From Aquiflexum gelatinilyticum (GTDB lineage Bacteria > Bacteroidota > Bacteroidia > Cytophagales > Cyclobacteriaceae), in contig NZ_JANSUY010000014.1 of assembly GCF_024741135.1 (NCBI RefSeq), positions 62,001 to 126,000 on the forward strand: a stretch of DNA of 64,000 bases, read 5' to 3'. Both the position numbers and the translations under genes were made by a program. The notes under the pieces were generated by a model, which made no database searches, was not told where the DNA came from, and saw only the letters and a program-made list of their open reading frames with translations. Every line of letters starts with the position of its first letter. Position 1 is the stretch's first letter. Of this stretch, positions 7,954-16,931 are shown piece by piece.

Positions 7954-10900
7954 ATGGTTATGCGAAACACTCGGACGATTTTACTTTTTGTTACCCTCAT
8001 CAGTCTGGGTGTTTTGTTGGCGGTTAATTTTTTTTTAACTGAAAGAGATGAAGAGCAAAGACTGATTAAGCCAATTTCAAAAGAAATCCAAAGAATTGAC
8101 GGTGAGTTTGATGCTGACTTTCTACAACTTTTGTTGAAAAACCGACCTGAAGAGGAATTTTCTTTTACCAATCTGACAATAGATTCATTTCATTCCTATT
8201 ATCTGTTCAGTGAATCAGGAAAGTTGATATACTGGTCTGATTTTTCATTTATGCCTGATTTTGATTGGATAAACCCCAAAGCCAATCAAAGAATTATGGA
8301 AGATAAAAGGGGGATATTTTTTTCTAAGGTACGAAGGTTCTCACGCAATAATCAAGGATATTGGATCATCCAGTTATATCCACTGTATTTTAAAAGAGAT
8401 TTTCAAAATCAGTATCTAGAATCTGGTTTCAATTCTGAAATTTTCCCAAGTGGCCTTAAGAGTATTTCTGCTATTCAGGAAGAGGGATTATTGGATGTAA
8501 AAGGATCCAAAGGTGAGTTTTTGTTCTCTGTTTATTTTGATCCTGATCAAATCCCTACAGAACCTTCCAGTCGTTTCGCTTTGATGATTTTCTTTTTTTC
8601 ACTTTTTTTCCTTGTCCTATTGGTAACAAGAAACCTTATTTTGGGATTGTGGAGAAAAGGAAAGCAAGTAAAAGCATTTATTGCAGCCTCTGCTGTTTTG
8701 GTTACCATAAGAGCACTCATGCTCGCCTTCAGGTTTCCGAAGGATTATTTTGACTACAAGTTGTTTGATCCATCGGGTTATGCTTCTTCTTGGATCAATC
8801 CAAGTCTTGGTGACCTTTTTCTAAATATAACCTGCTTAGCTGTGCTCTTGGCTATGGTTCTGAGAATTATAGCGAGCAACGATTTTAAAAATTGGCTTGA
8901 AAAAAGAAAGATAAAAAAAGACAGCAGGTTGTTTTTGATCATCGCTTATTTATTTTCGACTCTTTTTTTGGTCCTTTTTTATGCTTTATACATTGATATT
9001 TTGAGCAATTCCCAATGGGACCTTAATATATTGAGTCTTCCTTCTTTGGATTGGTTCAAGGTTGTCAGTTTATCCATCGTATTTCTAGGTGGAGCGGGGT
9101 ATTTTTTATTTACAGTTTTGGCTTTGGAGCTGGTGTTTTACAATAGTCCTTTGAACAAGTCTAAGGCGCTTTACATCATCATTTATTTTTCTGTTCCCAT
9201 AGTCGCAGTTTTGGCCTACTTTAATTGGATATTGATGGTGGCCTATCTGGCGCACTTTATTTTTTTGGTGGCTGTCATCAACTTTAACCTTTACAGATAC
9301 ATTTTTACTATTGGATTGAATACTTTCCTGACATTTTTCTTTGGTTGCCTAATTGCTGCGATAATTACCGGAGTGGCTTCCCATCAGGTTTATTTGGATA
9401 GGAATTTTAAATCCAAAGCAAGTTTTGGAACCGAAATGTTGGTAGAAAATGATATCCTCGCGGAGTTTTTTCTATCTGATATTATCGAAAGAATCAGTCA
9501 GGATATTTTTATCAAAAACTCCATGACAGACCTATTGATGAGAAAGGAGCTCATTGAGCAAAAAATCAGGAAAATCCACATGATCAATTACTTTGATCAA
9601 TATGTTCTCAAAGTGAAGGTTTTCAATTATTTCGGTGAGAATCTTTTGGACCGGAATAATTCAAATACGTTGCAGGAAAATGAAATACAATTTGTAAAAA
9701 GCGATTTTGCCACTTCAGTCAAAGATTTATATTTTATCCATAAAGGGACAGAAGGGGACGGAAATCAATATTTTGCTTTTATCCCGATGTATAAGGATGA
9801 TGTGTTTATCGGAACAGTATTTTTGGAACTGAGACAGTTAAGGATTGTTCCCGGATCGGTTTTTCCAAAGCTTCTTATAGATGAAAAATATATGGCAGGG
9901 ATGAACGATAAAAAGTTTGACTATGCTGTTTATGAGGAAGGCGAGCTCAAATACGGTGTGGGTTTATTCAACTACCGGGCGGCGGGAATTGAGAAGTTAC
10001 TGGACCAATCCATCCTTTTTAGTTCAGGAATTTACAAAGGTAAATTCCATCATGTCGGTGTAAAGGAACAGGACAAGGTAGTGGTGGTTTCCTCTCCTGT
10101 ATATCCTATATATTACATTTTGGCAGATATTTCTCTTTTCTTTTTAGGTTTTATCATATTTACACTTGGTGCTTTGATCATAGGTGCTTTCTCAAAGAAA
10201 ATCGAATCTTTGAGATTTAACTATGCCACAAAGCTTCAATTATACCTAAATTTCGCCTTCTTTTTCCCAATACTGATTATCAGTATTATCATCGTAGGCT
10301 TGTTTACCAGCTCCTATCAGGAAGAACTGCATAGGCAATACCTTCAAAAAACCTCACTTGTTACAGACAACCTTTCCCCGGTAATCGAAAAGAGGAACAG
10401 TGGGTTGTTGGAAAAAGATGAGATCTTAGAAACGATAAACAACCTTTCCGGGAATGCGAATACGGATATAAATTTGTATAACAATGAAGGCATATTGGTC
10501 AGCACATCTCAACCCAACATTTTTGACAAAAAGGTTTTGACCAATTATATAAATCCAAATGCGATTGTTGAATTGGTAGAAGGACAGAACAACCTTGTGC
10601 TCTTGGAAGAGAAGATAGGCAACCTTACTTTCAAATCAGTATATTCTGCCATCAGGTCTAAGGATGGTCAGGAAGTGCAGGCGATTGTTGCTATCCCGTT
10701 TTTTGAGTCGGAGACTGAGTTGGATTTGTTGATTGCAGATGTATTGAGCAATATCATCAATATATTCGTTTTGGTTTTTGTTGTGTTTTTATTCATTTCC
10801 TATTTTGTCTCCAGGAATCTGACTTTTCCTTTCAAGTTACTTACCCAAAAACTAAAAGTCACGGGACTGGACAATAATGAACCTATGTTTTGGCCTACCC

Positions 10901-11676
10901 ATGATGAAATTGGGTTGCTGGTAAATGAATATAACAACATGCTTTTTAAGTTGGAAGCCAGTAAAAAGGACCTCGCAAGTTCTGAAAAAGAATCCGCTTG
11001 GAGAGAAATGGCCAAGCAGGTAGCCCATGAAATCAAAAATCCGCTCACCCCGATGAAGCTTACATTGCAGCATTTGTTGCGGTTGCAGTCTGAAGGAAAG
11101 CTTGACGATCCCAAAAAACTCAAACAGCCCTTGGAAACTTTGATCCATCAGGTAGATACATTGAGTGATATTGCCACTTCTTTTTCCAGTTTTGCAAAAA
11201 TGCCGAAGCCTAAAAAGGAACTTATGGATTTCAAACAGGTGGTATTGGGAACATTAGAATTATTTAAAAACAGGGAAAACGAAAAAATAATCTTTGGGGA
11301 TCTTACCGAAGAAGGCAATCTCCCGGTGATGGGCGACAAACAGCTATTTGGGAGAATCATTGCCAACTTGATCATCAATGGATTTCAGGCAACTGAACCT
11401 CACAAAAAATCCGTAATCCTCGTTTTTCTAAGGGTTATTGAGGACCAAGTTGTATTGGAAATAAAGGATAACGGCAAGGGCATACCCGTCGAATTGAGAA
11501 ATAAGATTTTTATGCCAAATTTCAGTACAAAATCAGAGGGTTCCGGTTTGGGCCTTGCAATTGCAAAAAGAGGGGTAGAAACAGAAGGTGGAAAAATATG
11601 GTTTGAAACAGAAGAAGGTAAAGGAACATCATTTTTTCTTTCTTTCAACTTGGTGGAGGAAATTCCTGTTCAGTGA
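7954..11676 (+). CDS. large multi-pass sensor histidine kinase (NtrY-like)
   Basis: A 1240-residue membrane histidine kinase. Order of parts: a first helix (about 8-28), an extracytoplasmic region to about 205, a block of six or more helices (about 208-470), a second extracytoplasmic sensor region (about 480-720), a helix near 725, a further sensor region, a helix near 930, a HAMP-like linker (FPFKLLTQKLKVTGLDNNEP), the dimerisation domain with phospho-accepting His1025 (AKQVAHEIKNPLTPMK), and a HATPase domain with N box (NLIINGFQAT), G1 (DNGKGIP) and G2 (GSGLGLAIAK). The H box EIKNPLTPMK is of the NtrY type. No response regulator gene is adjacent, so it is an orphan kinase downstream of oxidase assembly genes. 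A second in-frame ATG two codons later is equally possible. Confidence 0.92.
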   Translation: MVMRNTRTILLFVTLISLGVLLAVNFFLTERDEEQRLIKPISKEIQRIDGEFDADFLQLLLKNRPEEEFSFTNLTIDSFHSYYLFSESGKLIYWSDFSFMPDFDWINPKANQRIMEDKRGIFFSKVRRFSRNNQGYWIIQLYPLYFKRDFQNQYLESGFNSEIFPSGLKSISAIQEEGLLDVKGSKGEFLFSVYFDPDQIPTEPSSRFALMIFFFSLFFLVLLVTRNLILGLWRKGKQVKAFIAASAVLVTIRALMLAFRFPKDYFDYKLFDPSGYASSWINPSLGDLFLNITCLAVLLAMVLRIIASNDFKNWLEKRKIKKDSRLFLIIAYLFSTLFLVLFYALYIDILSNSQWDLNILSLPSLDWFKVVSLSIVFLGGAGYFLFTVLALELVFYNSPLNKSKALYIIIYFSVPIVAVLAYFNWILMVAYLAHFIFLVAVINFNLYRYIFTIGLNTFLTFFFGCLIAAIITGVASHQVYLDRNFKSKASFGTEMLVENDILAEFFLSDIIERISQDIFIKNSMTDLLMRKELIEQKIRKIHMINYFDQYVLKVKVFNYFGENLLDRNNSNTLQENEIQFVKSDFATSVKDLYFIHKGTEGDGNQYFAFIPMYKDDVFIGTVFLELRQLRIVPGSVFPKLLIDEKYMAGMNDKKFDYAVYEEGELKYGVGLFNYRAAGIEKLLDQSILFSSGIYKGKFHHVGVKEQDKVVVVSSPVYPIYYILADISLFFLGFIIFTLGALIIGAFSKKIESLRFNYATKLQLYLNFAFFFPILIISIIIVGLFTSSYQEELHRQYLQKTSLVTDNLSPVIEKRNSGLLEKDEILETINNLSGNANTDINLYNNEGILVSTSQPNIFDKKVLTNYINPNAIVELVEGQNNLVLLEEKIGNLTFKSVYSAIRSKDGQEVQAIVAIPFFESETELDLLIADVLSNIINIFVLVFVVFLFISYFVSRNLTFPFKLLTQKLKVTGLDNNEPMFWPTHDEIGLLVNEYNNMLFKLEASKKDLASSEKESAWREMAKQVAHEIKNPLTPMKLTLQHLLRLQSEGKLDDPKKLKQPLETLIHQVDTLSDIATSFSSFAKMPKPKKELMDFKQVVLGTLELFKNRENEKIIFGDLTEEGNLPVMGDKQLFGRIIANLIINGFQATEPHKKSVILVFLRVIEDQVVLEIKDNGKGIPVELRNKIFMPNFSTKSEGSGLGLAIAKRGVETEGGKIWFETEEGKGTSFFLSFNLVEEIPVQ

Positions 11677-11795
11677 AAAAATCGACTTGTTTGTTTCTTG
11701 TTCTGTCTGGATTTTTTGCTTTTAAATCGGAGAAAATGCTTTTAATCTGAGAGTTATCCATCTTTTTGATGAAAATATTACCTTAGCAAGGATAT

Positions 11796-14700
11796 ATGCA
11801 TAACAGTATGATTCGGGTAAGGTATTTTGTCTTGATTCTAATTTTGAATTTGGGATTCAGCACCTCCGTTTTTTCCCAAAATTCAGTCTGCAAGTGGGTT
11901 CCCTCCGAAAAATTTTCAAAATCGTTTTTGCTGGATTCGTTAAGTGTCTTGACGGAAAGTATCAATATAAAGGATAGGTCTGGTAAGGATTATCTTTTCA
12001 CTTATGATCTCAATACAGGCAATTTACAAATCCAATTGGATCGAGAAATTGAGGTTGACTCGCTTCTTATCTGTTACAAAACTTTTCCTTATGCCCTGAA
12101 TCAGACTTCTTCCAAAAGGACTTTGTTGGCAGATTATGATTCGACAGCCATGTTTAGAAACAACAGGGTTCAGGCAGCTCCAACATTTGACTTTCGTGAG
12201 GAATTATTCCCAAGTACCAATTTGAACAAATCTGGCAACCTTACCCGGGGGATTTCTTTTGGCAATACCCAAAACCTGTTTGTAAACTCATCTTTGAATC
12301 TTCAGATGAGTGGCCAGCTTACCGAAAACCTGAATATCAGGGCCAGTATCACTGACCAGAATGTGCCTTTTCAGCCGGAAGGAAATACCCAACAAGTTCA
12401 GGATTTTGACAATATCCTCGTGGAGCTTTACAATGACAAACTGAGTTTGGCTGCGGGGGATGTGGTGTTGCAACAGAGAAAATCTGAGTTTTTGAGATAC
12501 TATAAGAATGTGCAGGGAGCCCAATTTACCACCAATTATTTGGTAGGTGATAAGTGGCGGGCATCTACCCAAGCTGCCGCCTCTGTTGCAAAGGGTAAGT
12601 TTGCTTCCATTGTTTTGGAAGTAGCAGAAGGAACGCTTGGTCCATACAGGATTCAAGGACCTCAAAATGAAAGATTTGTCATCATCATGGCCAATTCTGA
12701 AAGGGTATTTTTGGACGGTGTCCAGCTTCAGAGAGGATTCAATTATGACTATGTCATCGACTATAATCAGGGTGAAATCACTTTTACGCCAAAAGTTTTG
12801 ATCACCCAATACACTAGAATCCGGGTAGATTTTGAATATGCAGAGCGAAATTATTCACGGTCAATCCTGACTGCCAACCATATTCAGGAATCCGATAAGG
12901 TTTCTTTTTACATGAATTTATATAGGGAGCAAGACAATAGAAACCGACCGCTGTTTTTTGAGCTGTCTGACCAAGACAAATCGCTTTTGGCATCTGTTGG
13001 CAATGATGTAGAATCTGCAGCTGTGCCAAGAGTAGATAGTGTTGTATTTGATCCCAACCGGATCCTGTATAGGAAAGTTACCGATATAGATGACCAAGGA
13101 AGGCCTTTTGAATATTTCGAATATTCCAATAATCCTGATGAAGCCTTCTTTGTGGTCTCATTCAGTGAAGTTGGCCAAGGAAATGGGGATTACATCAGGC
13201 AAAGCCAATTGTCCAATGGTCCTGTTTTTGCTTTTGTATCAAAGGTCAATGGAGTATCACAAGGAAATTATTCCATCTTTTCACCGCTTCCGGCTCCCAA
13301 TAAAAAACAGATGTTTACCACCGGGACAAGGATAAAACTCAATGCCTACGAGCAGGTATACAGTGAGATGGCTTTTTCAAATACAGACCAAAACCTCTTT
13401 TCTGATATCGATAATGAGACCAACCGAGGCTTTGGTGTCAAATCAGGAATCGTGTCAGATAACAGAGTTTTGGATGGCTTTAAAGGATATAAATTTAGGG
13501 CATTGGCTGAGTATGAATACAACTCTACACATTTCAGCTTTATAGACCGGTTGCGATATATCGAATTTGACAGGGATTGGAGTCTCAATCCGGAAGATGC
13601 CATGGAAGCAGGTCATGAGAGAATTTTCAACACCCAGATTGAATTGGTCAAGGACTTCAACAATGCCTTCAGCTATCGGTTCAACCTCAGAAATCGAGGT
13701 CAGGTTTTAGCCGGAACCCAGCATCTTGCAAAATGGGATCAACAATTAGGAAAGCGGTTTTTTGTCAAAAACAGTTTTTTCCTGTTAAATTCCAATGTCC
13801 GAAATCTGAATTCGGATTGGCTCAGATATACCGGTGATTTTCAATTCCGCTCCAAAGTTTTGGTTCCCGGGTATAGGATCATGGTCGACAGAAACGCTGT
13901 TCGAGATATCGAAAAGGATTCCGTGGTGAGTACAGCAATGAATTTTTTGGAACACCTTGTGTACCTCAAATCCAATGATACCTTGCCCTACTCTTTCTTT
14001 CTGAATGCCTCAATTAGAGAAGATAAATTTCCGGTCAATGGCGTGATTACCCCTGATACGGAGGCATTTCAAGGCATGTTTGGATTGAAAAGGAGATTCG
14101 GGGTCCATGATTTGACAGCGACATTTACCTATAGAGAACTTGAATTTCTCAGGCTCAATCAAGAAAAAGAAACCACTGTACTGAGCAAAGTCGATTATTT
14201 GGGAACACTGGCCAAAGGCAATCTCAGAAATGAGCTCAGTTATGCTTTAGGCAATGGGCGTGAGTTTAGACGTGAATTTATTTTTCTTCCTGTCCCGACC
14301 GGGGAAGGAACCCACGCATGGAGAGATGATAACAATGACGGAATCCAGCAGCTGAATGAATTCTACATCGCCATCAATCCTGAAGAAAAAAGTTTTATCA
14401 AGGTGTTTGTTCCCACGTCTGAGTTTGTACAGGCGTTTACCACCATTTTCAATTACCGACTCAATGCAAGATTTCCGGATACCTGGAAAACTAGCGGAGG
14501 GGTCCTGCAATTTCTTCAGAAATTTTCAAATACCACAAGCCTAAGCATTGAGAAGAAAATCACCTCCGATGAATTTTGGGATAGGGTCAATCCTTTTGTT
14601 GGCGGGTTTTCTCCTGAGGATTTGATTTCTGTCAGACAGGTGATCCGATCATCCTTTTTCTTCAACAGGTCTTCTGCCAAGTATGGATTTGATTTGTCGC

Positions 14701-15284
14701 TTTTTGATAGTCAAAACAAACAGTTGCTCTCAGGAGGTTTTGATGACCTGATCCAAAAAGATTGGAGATTAAATATGAGGTATAACTTCAGTCCAGTATT
14801 GAACCTCAGGATCTTGGCTCAGACAGGAAGCAGAATAGCCAATTCGGATTTTTTGAGCAACAGAAATTATTTCATTGAGCAAAAGGGAATAGGCCCTGAA
14901 TTAGCTTGGCAGCCAAGCAGTCTTTTCCGGTCAACGGTCATATATCAATACCTTGATAAACATAATCTCGCAAACCAAGAAATCGATGAAAGGTCAAGTA
15001 CCCATCAGATGGGTCTGGATTTTAGGTTTGCAAAGGCTGTTAAAACCACCATCAACGCCAATTTCAAATACACTTTTATTGAGTACAACGGTCAGCCAAA
15101 TTCACCTGCGGGATACGAAATGTTACAGGCTTTGACTCCGGGCAATAACCTGACCTGGACATTTAATTGGCTCCAAAAAATAGGAGAGGGTCTTCAGATG
15201 AATGTGGTTTACGAAGGAAGAAATTCACAAGGTCTTGAACGTTTGGTTCATATTGGAAGGATGCAGGTGACGGCATTATTTTGA
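11796..15284 (+). CDS. very large outer-membrane-like protein, function unknown
   Basis: A 1162-residue protein with a signal peptide (hydrophobic core LILILNLGFSTSVF, then SQ) and a mature sequence rich in alternating aromatic/polar strands, ending in MQVTALF with a terminal Phe, as is usual for outer-membrane barrels. An early region (LTRGISFGNTQNLFVNSSLN) is followed by long repeats of strand-like segments (RASITDQ, FRFNLRNRG, WDQQLGKRFFVK, NMRYNFSPVLNLRI). An EF-hand-like stretch DDNNDGIQQLNEFY lies near residue 850. No TonB box or plug domain was recognised. It is preceded by a 119-bp gap and ends 7 bp from the convergent DUF1080 gene. The family seems typical of Bacteroidetes, but I cannot name it; an alternative start is the ATG 12 bp downstream. 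Confidence 0.8.
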   Translation: MHNSMIRVRYFVLILILNLGFSTSVFSQNSVCKWVPSEKFSKSFLLDSLSVLTESINIKDRSGKDYLFTYDLNTGNLQIQLDREIEVDSLLICYKTFPYALNQTSSKRTLLADYDSTAMFRNNRVQAAPTFDFREELFPSTNLNKSGNLTRGISFGNTQNLFVNSSLNLQMSGQLTENLNIRASITDQNVPFQPEGNTQQVQDFDNILVELYNDKLSLAAGDVVLQQRKSEFLRYYKNVQGAQFTTNYLVGDKWRASTQAAASVAKGKFASIVLEVAEGTLGPYRIQGPQNERFVIIMANSERVFLDGVQLQRGFNYDYVIDYNQGEITFTPKVLITQYTRIRVDFEYAERNYSRSILTANHIQESDKVSFYMNLYREQDNRNRPLFFELSDQDKSLLASVGNDVESAAVPRVDSVVFDPNRILYRKVTDIDDQGRPFEYFEYSNNPDEAFFVVSFSEVGQGNGDYIRQSQLSNGPVFAFVSKVNGVSQGNYSIFSPLPAPNKKQMFTTGTRIKLNAYEQVYSEMAFSNTDQNLFSDIDNETNRGFGVKSGIVSDNRVLDGFKGYKFRALAEYEYNSTHFSFIDRLRYIEFDRDWSLNPEDAMEAGHERIFNTQIELVKDFNNAFSYRFNLRNRGQVLAGTQHLAKWDQQLGKRFFVKNSFFLLNSNVRNLNSDWLRYTGDFQFRSKVLVPGYRIMVDRNAVRDIEKDSVVSTAMNFLEHLVYLKSNDTLPYSFFLNASIREDKFPVNGVITPDTEAFQGMFGLKRRFGVHDLTATFTYRELEFLRLNQEKETTVLSKVDYLGTLAKGNLRNELSYALGNGREFRREFIFLPVPTGEGTHAWRDDNNDGIQQLNEFYIAINPEEKSFIKVFVPTSEFVQAFTTIFNYRLNARFPDTWKTSGGVLQFLQKFSNTTSLSIEKKITSDEFWDRVNPFVGGFSPEDLISVRQVIRSSFFFNRSSAKYGFDLSLFDSQNKQLLSGGFDDLIQKDWRLNMRYNFSPVLNLRILAQTGSRIANSDFLSNRNYFIEQKGIGPELAWQPSSLFRSTVIYQYLDKHNLANQEIDERSSTHQMGLDFRFAKAVKTTINANFKYTFIEYNGQPNSPAGYEMLQALTPGNNLTWTFNWLQKIGEGLQMNVVYEGRNSQGLERLVHIGRMQVTALF

Positions 15285-15291
15285 TGGATGA

Positions 15292-15963
15292 TCATTTTTC
15301 TAATGGAAACAATTCCACCCTTCTGAATTCCACTTCAGCCCCTTCGGCTTGAAGAGCGATTTTTCCCTTCTTTGCAGTGGCTCCGTAGCCTTGGTTTACC
15401 AAATCCCCATTCAGCCAAACAGTAATGGTATCAGCCTTACATTTGATTGTCATTTTGTTCCACTCGCCCAATGGCTTTTCTGATCCGTCTGTCAGATTGA
15501 GAATGCGCCTGCCTTTGCCTTCTGTGATTCCCCAGTTTTCCTTCGGGCCACGACGCGCTTCCATATCCGGAACTTTGATGTCTTCTACGATGCACCAAAA
15601 GTCTCCGGCGTTTTCATGCATCATCTGCACTTCGATAGATTTGGGAAACATATTGTATAAATTTCTTGATCCTGAGGCATGGACCAAAATACCGCAGTTT
15701 CCCGGTTCAGATGCAAACCTGTATTCGATTTCCAGTCTGTAATTTTCAAATTCCTTGTCAGTCAGCAAATGTCCGTTTGGTGTTCCCAAGCTCACGAGCA
15801 TTCCATTCCTGACAATAAAGGGAATTCTATTGCTACTGTCTTTTTGAAGGTCAGGGATATCCATGTACCAACCGTCCAGAGATTTTCCATCAAACAATCG
15901 GATAGACTGCGAAAAAAGGCTGAGGGAGCAAAATAGAAGAGGGATAATCAGAAGTCGTTTCAT
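15292..15963 (-). CDS. DUF1080 family secreted protein (3-keto-disaccharide hydrolase-like)
   Basis: A 223-residue secreted protein with a signal peptide (MKRLLIIPLLFCSLSLFSQ) followed by one concanavalin-like jelly-roll domain of the DUF1080 type. Family features visible are the opening LFDGKSLDGWYM, the strand FENYRLEIEYRF, GNCGILVHASG and the closing KGKIALQAEGAEVEFRRVELF. DUF1080 proteins are now linked to hydrolysis of 3-keto-disaccharides or glycosides; the substrate here is not known. It converges with the large outer-membrane gene and is not in an operon with any recognised sugar gene, so a catabolic pathway cannot be named. Confidence 0.88.
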   Translation of the reverse strand: MKRLLIIPLLFCSLSLFSQSIRLFDGKSLDGWYMDIPDLQKDSSNRIPFIVRNGMLVSLGTPNGHLLTDKEFENYRLEIEYRFASEPGNCGILVHASGSRNLYNMFPKSIEVQMMHENAGDFWCIVEDIKVPDMEARRGPKENWGITEGKGRRILNLTDGSEKPLGEWNKMTIKCKADTITVWLNGDLVNQGYGATAKKGKIALQAEGAEVEFRRVELFPLEK

Positions 15964-16147
15964 AGCTTGATTCTTTTATATATTAATTTGGGAAATCAAT
16001 CTGGGATTTCTCATATTATTATCCAAAATATGTCCGAATTGAACAAGAAGTAATTGTTTTTCAATGAAATAAAAAATGTGAGGCCTATGGTTATGATTGT
16101 CTTTGAGATCAGAAAAATTTTATAAAAATCATTTTTGACCAAAAACA

Positions 16148-16212
16148 TGATTTTAATCATGTTTGAACCTACTTAATGTCACCCTAAAAATTTGACCCTT
16201 ACTTTAGATTTG
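16148..16212 (+). promoter_or_regulatory. Crp/Fnr-type box with -7 element before the UspA-like gene
   Basis: TGATTTTAATCA at 16148-16159 is the core of a perfect inverted repeat (arms AAACATGATT 16143-16152 and AATCATGTTT 16155-16164). A perfect Bacteroidetes -7 box TAGATTTG lies at 16205-16212. The distance from palindrome centre to the first base of the -7 box is 51.5 bp, 22 bp more than in most other copies in this window, i.e. two helical turns, as expected for class I activation. The binding protein is inferred. Confidence 0.65.
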
Positions 16213-16233
16213 TAGCTTAGGATTGGAAAAGCT

Positions 16234-16869
16234 ATGGTTTCGAAAGTAGACAACACAGTAAATTTTGCAATTCCGGAGGAAATAATAAAGTCTCACTATT
16301 GTGAAAAACTACCTTCGGGATTCCCGGTAAACCTTACCAAAGGAGGAGCCGGAATGATGTGCAATCCTCATCAGGGGCCAACACTTTATACAGCTCATTT
16401 ACCGGAAGTACTTGACTGGCTTCATGGACTTGAAAAACCAAAAGCTTTGGAAAATGAGCCATGTGGAATCCCGGTGCTACTTTTTGACAGGGAAATGTCC
16501 ACTGAAAACCTGCTTTTTCATTACGATGGAACTCCAGCTTCTGCCAGATTAATCAAAAACTTTATTGAACTCTTTCAGGATAACATTAAAAGCAGCAAAG
16601 CCACCATCATTTCTCCAAGCTTTATCCCCAAATCAAAAATGAGAGAAGAGCAAGAGATCGTGCAATTAGTAACAGGCTCTACGGCTGAGACTTCTTTTAT
16701 TAAATTTAATTTCAACAGGATTGGTGATTTTTGGTCATATGCTGTCAAACACCACTGTACACTTTTGGTGACTACAAAAAATTACCAGTCCGATCTGGCC
16801 AAAGTCCTTTTTCATTTTTACAAAGGCGGTATGTGGTACGATCGTTTGTCATTTTACCTAGCCCTATAA
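16234..16869 (+). CDS. UspA-like protein, function unknown
   Basis: A 211-residue soluble protein without signal peptide. Its middle and end resemble a universal stress protein fold: a strand with LLFDREM, then HYDGTPASARLIKNFIELF (the Usp-type 'DGS' turn and following helix), a long variable part, and a strand-helix CTLLVTTKNYQSDLAKVLFHF near the end. The first 85 residues (with a KGGAGMMCNPHQGP segment) match nothing I recognise. It is transcribed alone from a promoter with a Crp/Fnr-type box and sits 62 bp upstream of the cbb3 block, which has its own box, so a role under low oxygen is inferred. Family assignment is tentative. Confidence 0.7.
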   Translation: MVSKVDNTVNFAIPEEIIKSHYCEKLPSGFPVNLTKGGAGMMCNPHQGPTLYTAHLPEVLDWLHGLEKPKALENEPCGIPVLLFDREMSTENLLFHYDGTPASARLIKNFIELFQDNIKSSKATIISPSFIPKSKMREEQEIVQLVTGSTAETSFIKFNFNRIGDFWSYAVKHHCTLLVTTKNYQSDLAKVLFHFYKGGMWYDRLSFYLAL

Positions 16870-16883
16870 ATCATTGAATTAGA

Positions 16884-16926
16884 TGATTTTTGTCATGTTT
16901 TTAAGGGTTTTATCTAGCTAAATTGT
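16884..16926 (+). promoter_or_regulatory. Crp/Fnr-type box upstream of the cbb3 oxidase block
   Basis: TGATTTTTGTCA at 16884-16895 (extended ATGAT-TTTT-GTCAT) matches TGAY-N4-RTCA. A weak -7 candidate TAAATTGT lies at 16919-16926, exactly the 29.5 bp from palindrome centre that other promoters in this window show. The predicted transcript start would be only a few bases from the ccoI ATG at 16932. Confidence 0.6.
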
Positions 16927-16931
16927 ACGAA

